From Polyangium jinanense (lineage in GTDB: Bacteria; Myxococcota; Polyangia; Polyangiales; Polyangiaceae): a DNA stretch of 57,371 nucleotides. The notes below the pieces were generated by a model that worked only from the letters and a program-made list of their open reading frames with translations, made no database searches and was not told where the DNA came from. The DNA lies in NCBI RefSeq assembly GCF_028435365.1, contig NZ_JAGTJJ010000065.1:1-57371 (forward strand). The letters run 5' to 3'. A program made the position numbers and the translations under genes. Of this stretch, positions 1 to 10,459 are shown piece after piece. The first letter of the stretch is position 1; each line of letters opens with the position of its first letter.

Positions 1-92
1 CCATGCGCAAGCTGCTCGGTGCGGTCTACAGCGTCGCGAAAAACCGTCGACCCTTCACGCCGCAGCTCGCCGCTGCGTCGGTTACGGACTGA
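1..92 (+). CDS. IS110-family transposase, C-terminal end (cut by left window edge)
   Basis: The first in-frame ATG is at position 3, but the reading frame is open to the left edge, so this is taken as the 3' end of a longer gene. The visible peptide (about 30 residues) contains LLGAVYSVAKNRRPFTP, which matches the usual tail of IS110/IS1111-type transposases, where a helix of this form closes the second catalytic half. It ends with TGA at 90-92. The next gene starts 65 bp later and encodes a methyltransferase that lacks the front part normal for its family. Whether the transposase is intact cannot be told from this window. The peptide is short, so the family call is moderate. Confidence 0.55.
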   Translation, partial: MRKLLGAVYSVAKNRRPFTPQLAAASVTD

Positions 93-157
93 CGATTTTT
101 CTTGCGTGGGGGTCCCGGTATCTCAGGTGCCTTGACGCACGGGAGGACACGAACATC

Positions 158-1987
158 ATGGGGCCCGTGACCGGAGCGCCCGAGCGCGTGGAGGAGACGA
201 TCAGCGCCGCCGAGCGCCGGCAGCTCGGCGTGCATTACACGAACGAGGCGTTCATCCTCCGCACGATCCGGCCGCTTTTCCTCGACGTGCTCGAAGCGTC
301 GCTCGCCGCGGCGAGCACGGCCGTCGCGCTCCGCGCCTTCGTCGAGCGGCTCCTCGGCCTGCGCTTCCTCGATCCCTCGTGCGGCGCGGGGAATTTTCTC
401 GTGGTGGCTTACCGGGAAATACGCAGGCTCGAGATCGAGGCCCTCGTTCGCCTGCGCGCCCGGGGCACGGTCCTGCCGCGCCGCGTGCGGCTCGACCAGT
501 TCTGCGGGATCGAGATCGACGAGCGCGCCGCGAATGCCGCGAAGATCGCGCTGGAGCGTGAGGCCGAGGCCGGCGAGCTCGAATTCGTGGGGCCGAGCGG
601 CGTCGCGCCGCGCATCACGGTCGGCAATGCGCTGCGGATCGACTGGAATGATGTTTTACCAGCCGGGCGAGCGTCGTTCGTCTTCGGAAACCCGCCATTC
701 GTGGGCATGGCCTGGATGAGCGCCGAGCAGCAGGAGGATCGCCGCCTCGCATTCGAACAACTCGACACGCGCGGGCTCCACGCCGGCAGGCTCGATTATG
801 CGGCGGCGTTCATCGCCCGCGCGATGACGTACCGCGAACGCCACCCCGTCCGGTTCGCGTTCGTCGCCACGAACTCGCTCACCCAGGGCGAACAGGCGCG
901 AAGCCTCGGCCCCTTGCTCCGCCGGTACGGGTATCGGATCGATTTCGCGCACCGGACGTTCCACTGGGCGAGCGACGCGAAAGGGAAAGCAAACGTCCAC
1001 GTGGTCGTGATCGGGTTCTCTCGCGGAAAATCGTCACCGCGCCGGATCTTCGATTATCCCGATCCGCGAGGCGAGCCCGTGGAGCGGGCGGCGAAGAACA
1101 TCAACGTCTTTCTCGCCGACGGGCCGGACGTCGTGCCGCGGAAACGAAAAACCCCGCTCGGATCCGGCTATCCCGCGGGCACGAAGGGCAGCCAGCCGAC
1201 CGATGGAGGGCACCTCGTCGTCGAGCCCGCGGATCACGCCGCCGTGATGGCCGATCCCGTGGCCCGGCGGTACGTGCGCCGGTATCTGCAGGCATCCGAG
1301 TTTCTCTGGGACGAGCCGCGCCATTGCCTATGGCTCGAAGGCGTACGCCCCGAGGAAATTGCGGCGTCACCCGTGCTGCAAAAGCGTATCGAGGCCGTGC
1401 GTCGCGTGCGCCTCGCCTCGCGCACGCCGTCGGTACGGGATCTCGCGGACAAACCGTGGCTCTTCACGCAGATCCGGCAGCCCTCTTTCCGCTACCTCGC
1501 GCTCCCCGAGGTCTCGTCCGAGAACCGCCGCGTGATCCCCGCGGCGTTCGTCGATCCGGACGTCATCGCCGGCAACAAGTTGATCACGTTTCCGGGCGCG
1601 GACGACTGGGTCTTCGGGATGCTGCAATCGAGCATGTTCATGGCCTGGGTGCGGGCCGTGGCCGGGCGCATGAAGAGCGACATCAGCATCGCGCCGCACC
1701 TGACATATTGCACGTTCCCCTTCCCCACACCGGACGCCAAGGGGCGTCGTCGCGTGGAGGAGGCCGCGCGCGAGGTGCTCGCGGTACGAGAGACGTTCCC
1801 GGGCAAGAGCCTCGGCGAGCTTTACGATCCGCGGAGGATGCCGGAGGAGCTCGCGCGGGCCCACGATGGGCTCGACAGGGCTGTGGAGGGGCTTTTCGAG
1901 GGGGGAAAACCGTTCCGCACGGAGGCGGACCGGCTGCGGGCGCTCTTCGAGCGTTATGCCACGCTCAGCCTTGCGGGCCGCGCTTGA
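158..1987 (+). CDS. MmeI-like (type IIG/IIL) adenine-specific DNA methyltransferase without nuclease domain
   Basis: Predicted SAM-dependent N6-adenine DNA methyltransferase of 609 aa. After the family's entry motif QLGVHYTNEAFILRTIRPLF (about residues 23-42) come motif I, FLDPSCGAGNFLVVAYRE (about 71-88), and the catalytic motif IV, GNPPFVG (about 177-183). The second half resembles the target-recognition part of MmeI-type enzymes. Family members normally have about 300 more N-terminal residues carrying a D-ExK nuclease and a helical spacer; these are absent. The start is supported by GGGAGG at 141-146, 11 bp before ATG. So this is either a functional solitary methyltransferase or a truncated restriction-modification gene; the IS110 tail just upstream favours truncation. 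The last 23 bp overlap the convergent DUF779 gene. Confidence 0.85.
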   Translation: MGPVTGAPERVEETISAAERRQLGVHYTNEAFILRTIRPLFLDVLEASLAAASTAVALRAFVERLLGLRFLDPSCGAGNFLVVAYREIRRLEIEALVRLRARGTVLPRRVRLDQFCGIEIDERAANAAKIALEREAEAGELEFVGPSGVAPRITVGNALRIDWNDVLPAGRASFVFGNPPFVGMAWMSAEQQEDRRLAFEQLDTRGLHAGRLDYAAAFIARAMTYRERHPVRFAFVATNSLTQGEQARSLGPLLRRYGYRIDFAHRTFHWASDAKGKANVHVVVIGFSRGKSSPRRIFDYPDPRGEPVERAAKNINVFLADGPDVVPRKRKTPLGSGYPAGTKGSQPTDGGHLVVEPADHAAVMADPVARRYVRRYLQASEFLWDEPRHCLWLEGVRPEEIAASPVLQKRIEAVRRVRLASRTPSVRDLADKPWLFTQIRQPSFRYLALPEVSSENRRVIPAAFVDPDVIAGNKLITFPGADDWVFGMLQSSMFMAWVRAVAGRMKSDISIAPHLTYCTFPFPTPDAKGRRRVEEAAREVLAVRETFPGKSLGELYDPRRMPEELARAHDGLDRAVEGLFEGGKPFRTEADRLRALFERYATLSLAGRA

Positions 1988-2360
1988 CGCCGGCGGCGTC
2001 GAGCGCGCAGAGCTCGTCCCCGCCGAAGACATTCGATCGCGTGAGGAATCGCATGCCCTCGGGGGACTCGATCGAAAAACCGGCCCCGCGGCCCGGGACG
2101 GCGTCAATCACGAGCTGCGTGTGTTTCCACAGCTCGAACTGCGCGCCGCCGATGTACACGGGGCAGCCCTCGATCTCGCCGAGCAAGACGTCCCGCTCGC
2201 CCACCTTGAACTCACCACGCGGGTAACACATCGGGGCGCTGCCGTCGCAGCAGCCCCCCGATTGGTGGAACATGAGCGGGCCGTGGCGCGCCACGAGCCG
2301 ACGGATGAGGGCGATCGCCGCCTCCGTGGCCGTGACGCGCGGCGGGACCGTGGGTTCCAT
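1965..2360 (-). CDS. DUF779 family protein, aldehyde dehydrogenase partner
   Basis: A 131-aa cytoplasmic protein of the DUF779 family. Recognisable features are the HQSGGCCDGSAPMCY cluster (Cys-Cys plus a further Cys, possible metal or redox site), the middle GCPVYIGGAQFELWKHTQ, and the C-terminal SPEGMRFLTRSNVF. Family members are commonly encoded beside aldehyde dehydrogenases, as here; their biochemical role is not established to my knowledge. The ATG overlaps the TGA of the dehydrogenase gene by one base (TGATG), which implies translational coupling in a two-gene operon. Its 3' end overlaps the convergent methyltransferase gene by 23 bp. Confidence 0.88.
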   Translation of the reverse strand: MEPTVPPRVTATEAAIALIRRLVARHGPLMFHQSGGCCDGSAPMCYPRGEFKVGERDVLLGEIEGCPVYIGGAQFELWKHTQLVIDAVPGRGAGFSIESPEGMRFLTRSNVFGGDELCALDAAGVKRGPQG

Positions 2361-3880
2361 CAGAAGAACCCCAGCGCCTTCGGGCTATAGCTGACGAGCA
2401 GGTTCTTCGTCTGCTGGTAATGCGAGAGCATCATCTTGTGCGTCTCGCGCCCGATGCCCGATTGCTTGTACCCGCCGAACGCCGCGTGCGCCGGATAGAG
2501 GTGGTAGCAGTTCGTCCACACGCGGCCCGCCTGAATCGCGCGGCCCATGCGATACGCCGTGTTGATGTCGCGCGTCCACACGCCGGCACCGAGACCATAA
2601 AGCGTGTCGTTCGCGACCGAGAGCGCCTCGGCCTCGTCCTTGAACGACGTGACGCTCACGACCGGCCCGAAGATCTCCTCCTGGAAGATACGCATACGGT
2701 TCGTTCCCTCGAAGATCGTCGGCGAGACGTAGTACCCATTGTCGAGATCGCCGCCGAGGCGCACGCGCTCGCCGCCGAGGAGGAGCTTCGCGCCCTCCTT
2801 CTTGCCGATGTCGATGTAGGAGAGGATCTTTTCGAGCTGATCACTCGACGCCTGCGCGCCGATCATCGTCGTCGGATCGAGGGGATTGCCCTGCTTGATC
2901 TTCTTCGTCCGCTCGACGGCCCGCTCGATGAACTGGCGGTAGATCTTCTCGCCCACGAGCGCGCGCGAGGGGCAGGTGCAGACCTCGCCCTGGTTCAGGG
3001 CGAACATGGCAAAACCCTCGAGCACCTTGTCGGCGAAATCGTCGTTCTGCGCGAAAACATCCTCGAAGAAGATGTTCGGCGACTTGCCGCCGAGCTCCAG
3101 CGTGACCGGGATCAGGTTCTCCGAGGCATATTGCATGATGAGCCGGCCCGTCGTGGTCTCGCCGGTGAACGCGATCTTCGCGATGCGCGGGCTCGACGCG
3201 AGCGGCTTGCCGGCCTCGAAGCCGAAGCCGTTCACGATGTTCACGACGCCCGGCGGCAGGAGATCACCAACGATTTCGGCCCACAGCAGGATCGTGGCCG
3301 GCGTTTGCTCGGCAGGCTTCAAGACGACGCAATTGCCGGCGGCAAGCGCGGGCGCGAGCTTCCACGCAGCCATGAGCAGCGGGAAGTTCCAGGGGATGAT
3401 CTGACCGACGACGCCGAGCGGCTCGGGGAAATGGTACGCGACGGTGGTATCATCGATCTGGCCGATCGTGCCCTCCGAGCCCCGAATACAGCCCGCGAAA
3501 TAACGGAAATGGTCGATGGCGAGCGGCAGGTCGGCCGCGAGCGTCTCGCGCACGGGCTTGCCGTTGTCCCACGTCTCGGCGACCGCGAGCTTCTCGAGGT
3601 TCTGCTCCATGCGGTCGGCGATCTTGTTCAGGATGTTCGCGCGCTCGGTCGGCGAGGTGCGACCCCAGGCGGCGCGCGCGGCGTGCGCGGCGTCGAGCGC
3701 CTTGTCGATGTCCTCCGCGGAGGAACGCGGAATCTCGCAGAACGGACGGCCGGTCACCGGGGAGATGTCCTCGAAATGCTCCCCCTTCACCGGGGCGACC
3801 CACTCGCCGCCGATGTAATTCCCATAGCGGGACTTGAACGAGACCTTGGAGCCTTCTTGGTTGGGCGGCACGTAGACCAT
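2360..3880 (-). CDS. NAD-dependent aldehyde dehydrogenase (ExaC/AldB type)
   Basis: A 506-aa aldehyde dehydrogenase that oxidises an aldehyde to the acid with NAD(P)+. Visible landmarks are [10 protein letters not shown] near the N-terminus, [20 protein letters not shown], the catalytic-glutamate motif [13 protein letters not shown], the nucleophile region [14 protein letters not shown], and [10 protein letters not shown]. The length equals that of the ExaC/acetaldehyde dehydrogenase group. The frame stays open upstream to 4339, but the start at 3880 is chosen because GGAGG lies 8 bp before this ATG and family homology begins here; the longer frame would overlap the neighbouring plus-strand gene. 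It is followed by DUF779 with a one-base overlap, a standard pairing for this subgroup. Confidence 0.93.
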   Translation of the reverse strand: MVYVPPNQEGSKVSFKSRYGNYIGGEWVAPVKGEHFEDISPVTGRPFCEIPRSSAEDIDKALDAAHAARAAWGRTSPTERANILNKIADRMEQNLEKLAVAETWDNGKPVRETLAADLPLAIDHFRYFAGCIRGSEGTIGQIDDTTVAYHFPEPLGVVGQIIPWNFPLLMAAWKLAPALAAGNCVVLKPAEQTPATILLWAEIVGDLLPPGVVNIVNGFGFEAGKPLASSPRIAKIAFTGETTTGRLIMQYASENLIPVTLELGGKSPNIFFEDVFAQNDDFADKVLEGFAMFALNQGEVCTCPSRALVGEKIYRQFIERAVERTKKIKQGNPLDPTTMIGAQASSDQLEKILSYIDIGKKEGAKLLLGGERVRLGGDLDNGYYVSPTIFEGTNRMRIFQEEIFGPVVSVTSFKDEAEALSVANDTLYGLGAGVWTRDINTAYRMGRAIQAGRVWTNCYHLYPAHAAFGGYKQSGIGRETHKMMLSHYQQTKNLLVSYSPKALGFF

Positions 3881-4045
3881 TGCGATTTCCTCCGCGAATG
3901 TCTCGCCCCCCGACGTGCCCCCCGCGGGCCGCCTCGGAGGCGAGCGAGGAGCAAACTCCCCGAGGTGGCCGGTGTCAAGGGGTTTGGGGCGCAGCGAGGC
4001 TCTGAACGCACCGGTACAGCCCGCGCGTGTGGTAGAGTCGCTGCC

Positions 4046-5176
4046 ATGTCGGATCTCATGTCGGAGAACCACCTCGGCCCCCTGTTCTCGTCGTTTCTCG
4101 TCGACGGGGTGGGTACGCTGGGCTTCCTCGCGCTTTTCGGCGCCGCGCTGCTCGCGCGGGCCCGCAAGCGCGCGGAGGCGCGGGCCGCCGAGGCCTCGTT
4201 CGACGGCGAGAAGCAGCTCGTCGTGGGCGAGGCGATGGTCTTCGGCAAGGTCGAGCGAGCCGAGGGGTCGGAGACCACGGTCCGCGTCGAGGTGGATCAA
4301 CACGGCGAGGAGTCCGAGAGCTCCGGCGTGTGGTCGCACAAGTGGACGGAAAAGAGTCGGCGCGTCATGGTCGCGCCATTCTATCTGCGCCTCGCGTCAG
4401 GCGAGCGCGTGCGGGTCGAGCCGCGGGACGACGTGTTCCTCGTGGACGAGATGGACGGGCTCGTCCGCGTCGACCTGAAGTCACGCATGCGTTACGCCGA
4501 GCTCACGCCCGGCGAACGCGTGTACGCTTCGGGCGTGCTCTCGCGCGCCCCGGATCCGGAGTCACAGCCGGGGGCGGGATATCGATCGGGGCGCGAGGGA
4601 TTCGTGCTCCGGCCGCCGCGCAGCGGACGTATGCTGCTCTCGTCGCAGCCGCTCGGTGAGCGTTTCCACGATCGTGCACGCTTCCACGAGCGCTGGGCGG
4701 GGTGGATCCTGCTCGCCGCGATCTCGTTCCACGTCATCTTCCTCGGCTATCACGTGCGACGCTGGGCGGGCACGGACACGACGGCCACCATCAGCAAGCT
4801 CGACCATTACGTCACGAAGGGCGATGACACCGTGACGCACCATTACAGGGTATGGCTCACGCCGCGGGACGGGGTCTCGGTCGACGACGAGGTGGAGCCG
4901 GAGGATTTCGCCTGGATGCACGAGGGACAGATCGTGCCGGTGCGGCTCGTCGAGGGGCCTTTCGCTTCGACCACGACGATCGGTGGTCACCTGACGGTCC
5001 ACGACCTCGCCTGGAGCGTGGTACCGCTGCTCATCGGAGCGTGGCTCATCTACAGGTTCCGAGAGCGGGCAACGCGGCCCTGGTACGAGCGCGAGGTCGT
5101 GGATAGCGGCAGTGGGAAGCTCGAAGAGACGTTCGAGGCCGAGAAAAAGCGAAGCCAGCCGCGCCCGCAGGCCTAG
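4046..5176 (+). CDS. Two-TM membrane protein with GIDE-like extramembrane region
   Basis: A 376-aa predicted inner-membrane protein. A first hydrophobic segment (about residues 15-35, [19 protein letters not shown]) is followed by a long soluble part. That part has the [17 protein letters not shown]...VRVEVDQ and [11 protein letters not shown] patterns reminiscent of the GIDE/MULAN-type domain that sits between membrane segments. Further TM segments occur near residues 226-246 ([18 protein letters not shown]) and 325-345. The C-terminus is charged ([14 protein letters not shown]). A second in-frame ATG at 4058 could also be the start. The gene is divergent from the aldehyde dehydrogenase operon, with 165 bp between them for promoters. 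The domain resemblance is weak; no function is proposed. Confidence 0.7.
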   Translation: MSDLMSENHLGPLFSSFLVDGVGTLGFLALFGAALLARARKRAEARAAEASFDGEKQLVVGEAMVFGKVERAEGSETTVRVEVDQHGEESESSGVWSHKWTEKSRRVMVAPFYLRLASGERVRVEPRDDVFLVDEMDGLVRVDLKSRMRYAELTPGERVYASGVLSRAPDPESQPGAGYRSGREGFVLRPPRSGRMLLSSQPLGERFHDRARFHERWAGWILLAAISFHVIFLGYHVRRWAGTDTTATISKLDHYVTKGDDTVTHHYRVWLTPRDGVSVDDEVEPEDFAWMHEGQIVPVRLVEGPFASTTTIGGHLTVHDLAWSVVPLLIGAWLIYRFRERATRPWYEREVVDSGSGKLEETFEAEKKRSQPRPQA

Positions 5177-5306
5177 GCATCTTATCGATGCACTTCAATA
5201 AGCCGGGGAGTTCGGGCTGGATTTCGTCACGGGAACGGATTAGGGTCGCCTAAAGCCGTGAGGGAGAGAACGCTCCACGCGGCGCACAACCAGAGGGGTA
5301 TACGAC

Positions 5307-5573
5307 ATGGCAAAGCACAGTTTTTCGGTCAATTTCCCCGGCGCCGCAGTCGACATCATCGCGAAGGCGAAGGGCGCGATCGAGAAGGCCGGCGGCAAGT
5401 TCGGCGGCGACGAGAAGAAGGGTGACTTCTCGGTCCCGACGCCGGCCGGCAAGGTGACAGGCGTCTACACGATCACGGGCCAGTCGTTCGCCGTGGACAT
5501 CACGGATAAGCCCTTCGTGGTGCCCGGCAAGGTGATCGAGGAGCAGGTCAAGTCGTTCCTCGCGAAGGCCTGA
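5307..5573 (+). CDS. Small basic protein, possible PHA-granule-system-like family
   Basis: An 88-aa soluble protein rich in Lys and Gly, with a clear ribosome site (GAGGGG about 9 bp before ATG). The pattern FSVNFPGAAVDIIAKAKGAI, then GDFSVPTPAGKVTGVY, then ending KVIEEQVKSFLAKA suggests an alpha/beta fold of the sort found in the small 'polyhydroxyalkanoic acid system' family, in which an N-terminal helix is followed by beta strands and a terminal helix. The similarity is loose. Its stop codon is followed within 5 bp by the hairpin-rich repeat at 5578. Confidence 0.75.
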   Translation: MAKHSFSVNFPGAAVDIIAKAKGAIEKAGGKFGGDEKKGDFSVPTPAGKVTGVYTITGQSFAVDITDKPFVVPGKVIEEQVKSFLAKA

Positions 5574-5577
5574 AAGC

Positions 5578-5876
5578 GTAGCGCCGGGGTTTCACCCCGG
5601 ACCCAGACCAGGGGTTGTCCACCCCTGGACCCGGACCAGCGCAAGCGCTGGACCCGGGGCGACAGCGCGCGATGCGCGCTGTCGACAGGGAAAACGTCGC
5701 TACCAGATACGACAGCGCCGCCGTCTCGGCTGGCAACGTGGTTCGTGGTCTTGCCACGGGCCCGTCGGAGAAACCGCGCACTGCGCGGTTTCTCCGTTTT
5801 CGGTCCAGGCCGTGCCTGGTCCGGGTGCAGGGGCGGATAGCCCCTGCTCGGGTCCGGGGTGAAACCCCGGCGCTAC
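5578..5876. repeat. Dispersed hairpin-array repeat, copy 1 (mirror-symmetric, ~299 bp)
   Basis: Noncoding element made of successive hairpins. The outer 23 bp at 5578-5600 and 5854-5876 are perfect inverted repeats, and each end is itself a hairpin (CCGGGGTTTCACCCCGG). Going inward from the left come CCAGGGG/CCCCTGG, CCAGCGCAAGCGCTGG and GACAGCGCGCGATGCGCGCT with its final GTC. A core containing GGTCTTGCCACGGGCC follows, and the same order of hairpins is mirrored on the right: an AACCGCGC/GCGCGGTT stem, CCAGGCCGTGCCTGG, AGGGGCGGATAGCCCCT and the end hairpin. Two further copies (13287 and 57246) share the architecture with different stem sequences. It lies exactly between the 3' ends of two convergent genes. 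Confidence 0.85.
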
Positions 5877-6174
5877 GGCCCCTAGCGAGCCCCGCTGCGC
5901 TTCACGCGCCGGGCCGTGCGCAGGCGGGCGACGGGGAACCGTCCGACCACGTTGCGGAGCCTTTGCGCCGTGGTCTCGTCGATCCCTTTTTCGGTGCGGA
6001 CCACGACACGTCCGCCCTGGAGCCGGAGCACGATCGTCCCCGTTGCGCGGGATCGACCGAGGACGTCTTCGATGTCGGCGGCGAGCTCGGCCGGCGCTCG
6101 GCCCGAGAGCCGCGCGACCCTTCCACCTTCTGCTTCGACGACGAGCAGCCGGCGCGTCCTCTCCACCGAAACGA

Positions 6175-7752
<1,578 letters not shown>

Positions 7753-8099
7753 GTGGGCGCGCAGGGTACCAGAAGTCCGGCTCTTGGGGGAACGTCCTCC
7801 GCAGCGAGCCCGGTCGCCGGCCGAGGGCGCGCATCACGAGCGGTCCGGAAGAACCCCGGCGCCGCCTGCCGCCCGTTCCCCTCCGGGGAGCGGCGCTGTT
7901 CTTCGTGCCAAACATGTGGCACATGCGCCAGGTTTTTCCGCGGAACTTCGAAATCGAGCGAACCCGTTCGAAAAAAAATCACGAAAGTTCGCAACTGGGG
8001 TAAAGCTCCGGTCGATGGACGGGCACGAGCCTCGATGTCGCCGCGCGTGGCGCTGGACGAGGTCCGTTCCAGTAAAACCCGATCCTGTAGACGAGCACC
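7753..8099. other. Divergent intergenic region with one short palindrome
   Basis: A 347-bp gap between two divergent genes, so it must hold both promoters. The only structure seen is the palindrome GTGCCA-AACATG-TGGCAC at 7905-7922, a plausible dimeric regulator site. Further right the sequence becomes locally A-rich (7970-7980). No coding frame with convincing codon bias was seen. Confidence 0.35.
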
Positions 8100-8600
8100 A
8101 TGAAACCTCCCCGTCCCCCCCGTCGTCCCCCGTCGCAAATCCCCTCCCCTCGGGGTTCGTCCGGACGCCCGGCCCCCCCTCCGGACCCCGATGCCGAGGA
8201 GCTCCGCGCCCTCGTGTCGGAGGTGAAGGACAAACTGGTCCGCACGGACGACTTCGGTCACGTGATGGACGCGTTTTTCCTGCAGCTCGGCACGAAACTC
8301 CGCTTCCTCACGAAGGGCGTCCGCATCGACGAGCAGCCGCTCCTCGGCGCGCTCGTGCCCATGGCCGAGCAGATGGCGCGCAGGCCGCTCCGCGTCCTGG
8401 AGATGAAGCTGGTCCGGCTGCGCGAGCACCGCCTGTCGCACGGAATGCTCTACTTCTCGGGCTGGCTCGGCGTCGTCCTCCTTTTCGAGGACATCGGCAT
8501 GGGCATCCTCGCCATGAGCGAGTCGGACCTGCGCGGGCCGACGCTTTATGGCCGGTTCAAGTTCCTGGCGACGGAGCGGCCCGCACGTCCGCCGAACTAG
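8100..8600 (+). CDS. Conserved hypothetical protein
   Basis: A 166-aa soluble protein. The first 35 residues are proline-rich and likely disordered. The rest is mixed helical (DAEELRALVSEVKDKLVRTDDFGHVMDAFF, then QPLLGALVPMAEQMARRPLRVLEMKL) and ends in a beta-like segment (GMLYFSGWLGVVLLFEDIGMGILAM). I do not recognise the family. Its TAG stop shares the palindrome CTAG with the stop of the convergent MFS gene, so the two genes overlap by 4 bp. Confidence 0.75.
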   Translation: MKPPRPPRRPPSQIPSPRGSSGRPAPPPDPDAEELRALVSEVKDKLVRTDDFGHVMDAFFLQLGTKLRFLTKGVRIDEQPLLGALVPMAEQMARRPLRVLEMKLVRLREHRLSHGMLYFSGWLGVVLLFEDIGMGILAMSESDLRGPTLYGRFKFLATERPARPPN

Positions 8601-9856
8601 CCTCGCTCGAGGGCGGTTTTTCCCAGGGAAAGCGGGGCCTCCGCCCGCCGGAGCGAGAGCGCGATCCAGGCGACGAGCCCCGCCCCCGCCGCCATGGCCC
8701 CGATCGCCTGGAGCGAGAAGGAGGCCTGGTACAGGAACGCCGCGAGGAGCGCGCCCACCACCATCGTCGTGGTGGTCGTGAGGTCGTCGATGCTCGACAG
8801 GCGGCCGATCATCGCATCCGGCGCAAGGCGCTGGAGGGACGCGCTCGTGAGCACCCAGTTGCTCCCGCCGCCCATCCCCCAGACGAGCACGGTGACGAGC
8901 AGGAGCGCAGGCCAAGGCTGCACCAGGGAGAAGGTAACGATGCCCACGAACGTGGTGAGCGCCGCCGCGTGTTCGAGTCCTCGCCCCGGATCGTTGCCCC
9001 GCGTGAAGAGCGAGATACCGAGCGGGCCGAGCCCCGTCCCCGCCCCGCGCACGGATTGCAAGATGCCGAGCGAAATGGCCGCCGCGCCGAACGGCGCCAC
9101 CTGATCCGCGACGAGGTTCAGCGTGACCCAGCCCATGCCGCCCGCGAGCGCCGCGGGCACCTTCGAGAAAACGGCCCGGAAAAGCGCCGGCTGCGCGCGC
9201 GCATGCTCGAACGCCGCCCAGAGATCCCGCGGTACGGCCCGCACGAGGCCCCAGACGCCGGCGGACTGCGGCTGTCCGGCGCCCTCGGGCTTCATGGAGG
9301 GCAGCCCCGCCGCAAGCGAGGCGGCGAGGAAGAAGGAGACGGAGTCCACGAGGATCGCGGGCACGGGACCCAGCGCGGCGAGCAATCCGCCGAGCGCCAT
9401 GCCCGCGACGAACGTGACGCTCCAGGTCCCGGAGACGATGGCGTTCGCCCGGAGGAGCTCCGGCGGCTCGACCGTGTGGCGGAGCGCCGCTGTTTCTGCC
9501 GGGACCATGAAGGCCGTGAACGCGGAGCGCACGAGCACGAGCGACTGCAGCGCCACGAGCTCGCCCCGCGCGGCCGCGAGCGCCATGGCGAGCGTGAAGG
9601 CAGCCTGGACGAGCGGGATGCCGACGAGCAGGCGCCGCCTGTCGAACCGGTCGGCAACGAACCCCGCGATGGGCGACAGGCACGCGTGCGGGAGGGAGTG
9701 CGCCGCGAAGACGCCGACGAGCGCGAGCGCGCCCCCGCCATGGTCGAGCGCCAGCCGGCTCACGGCGACGAACGCGAGCCAGTCGCCGACGAGCGAGATG
9801 GTACCAGCCGCCCAGAGGCGCCGGAACGCAGGGCGGCGGCGGAGGAGGTCGAGCAT
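8597..9856 (-). CDS. MFS transporter (MFS_3/EntS-like exporter)
   Basis: A 419-aa polytopic inner-membrane protein of the major facilitator superfamily with about 12 hydrophobic segments. The MFS loop signature appears as GFVADRFDRRRLLVGIPLVQ between TM2 and TM3. The N-terminus MLDLLRRRPAFRRLWAAGTISLVGDWL is typical of the MFS_3 drug/siderophore exporter group. The ATG at 9856 starts exactly at this family N-terminus; the frame runs further upstream but without homology. Substrate cannot be inferred. It is convergent with, and overlaps by 4 bp, the hypothetical gene before it. Confidence 0.88.
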   Translation of the reverse strand: MLDLLRRRPAFRRLWAAGTISLVGDWLAFVAVSRLALDHGGGALALVGVFAAHSLPHACLSPIAGFVADRFDRRRLLVGIPLVQAAFTLAMALAAARGELVALQSLVLVRSAFTAFMVPAETAALRHTVEPPELLRANAIVSGTWSVTFVAGMALGGLLAALGPVPAILVDSVSFFLAASLAAGLPSMKPEGAGQPQSAGVWGLVRAVPRDLWAAFEHARAQPALFRAVFSKVPAALAGGMGWVTLNLVADQVAPFGAAAISLGILQSVRGAGTGLGPLGISLFTRGNDPGRGLEHAAALTTFVGIVTFSLVQPWPALLLVTVLVWGMGGGSNWVLTSASLQRLAPDAMIGRLSSIDDLTTTTTMVVGALLAAFLYQASFSLQAIGAMAAGAGLVAWIALSLRRAEAPLSLGKTALERG

Positions 9857-10041
9857 GCGGCAATCATGGCAGCTTTCTCCGCATCCGCGCGCGAAGGGGA
9901 CATCGGATTGGCAGATGCTCAATCGACCAGCACGGCCCACCTTCCGTCCCTTCCCCTTCGTGCTAGCTTGCCGGCCGTCCTCGCGGCCCCTACCGAGGGC
10001 GAGCCTCGCTGCGGATGCCCCGGGCGAGCACGGGAGATCTG

Positions 10042-10437
10042 GTGGTTTTGTCACGACGGTATCGGCTTTTCCTGCTCCTCTTCGCGCTCGCCGCCCCTGG
10101 GGCGTTCGCCGCATGCAAGTCGAAGCAGGCTCCACCGCGCGAGGTGGCCGGCGGGGACGCGGAGCGAGGACGCGAGGCGATCAAGAAGTACGCGTGCGGC
10201 GCCTGCCACCTCATCCCGGGCGTCGAGGGGGCGATCGGCAAGGAGTCGCATCCGCTGTGGGGATTCGCGAACCGGGGCGACATCGCGCACGTCGCGCCGA
10301 ACACGCCGGACAACCTCATCAAGTGGATCCGCCGCCCGACCGATCTCGATCCCCGTACGAAGATGCCGACCCTCGGCGTGAGCGAACAGGAAGCGAAGGA
10401 CATCGCGGCGTACCTCTACAAGCTGAACGGCGAGTGA
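10042..10437 (+). CDS. Class I cytochrome c lipoprotein
   Basis: A 131-aa small c-type cytochrome exported and lipid-anchored. The signal sequence (SRRYRLFLLLFALAAPGAFAAC) ends in a lipobox-like AFAA|C. The haem-binding motif CGACH is at about residues 52-56, and the axial methionine is probably in RTKMPTLGVSE, followed by the usual final helix DIAAYLYKLNGE. The GTG at 10042 is preferred because GGGAG lies 5 bp upstream and it gives a compact signal peptide; an ATG at 10015 (140 aa) is the alternative. It resembles the electron-carrier domain of oxidase-associated cytochromes, but no oxidase gene is adjacent. Confidence 0.85.
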   Translation: MVLSRRYRLFLLLFALAAPGAFAACKSKQAPPREVAGGDAERGREAIKKYACGACHLIPGVEGAIGKESHPLWGFANRGDIAHVAPNTPDNLIKWIRRPTDLDPRTKMPTLGVSEQEAKDIAAYLYKLNGE

Positions 10438-10459
10438 TCGGGTATCCTCGGCCGACCGC

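Noticed and set aside
158..1987. BREX PglX-type methyltransferase
   Set aside because: PglX is about 1200 aa and stands with other brx genes; none are near, and the entry motif matches MmeI-like proteins better.
3881..4339. N-terminal extension of the aldehyde dehydrogenase
   Set aside because: The extended frame lacks homology, overlaps the divergent membrane-protein gene, and a strong ribosome site lies right before the ATG at 3880.
7905..7945. Sigma-54 promoter (TGGCAC at 7917)
   Set aside because: The required GC/TTGC element at the correct spacing downstream of TGGCAC is absent.
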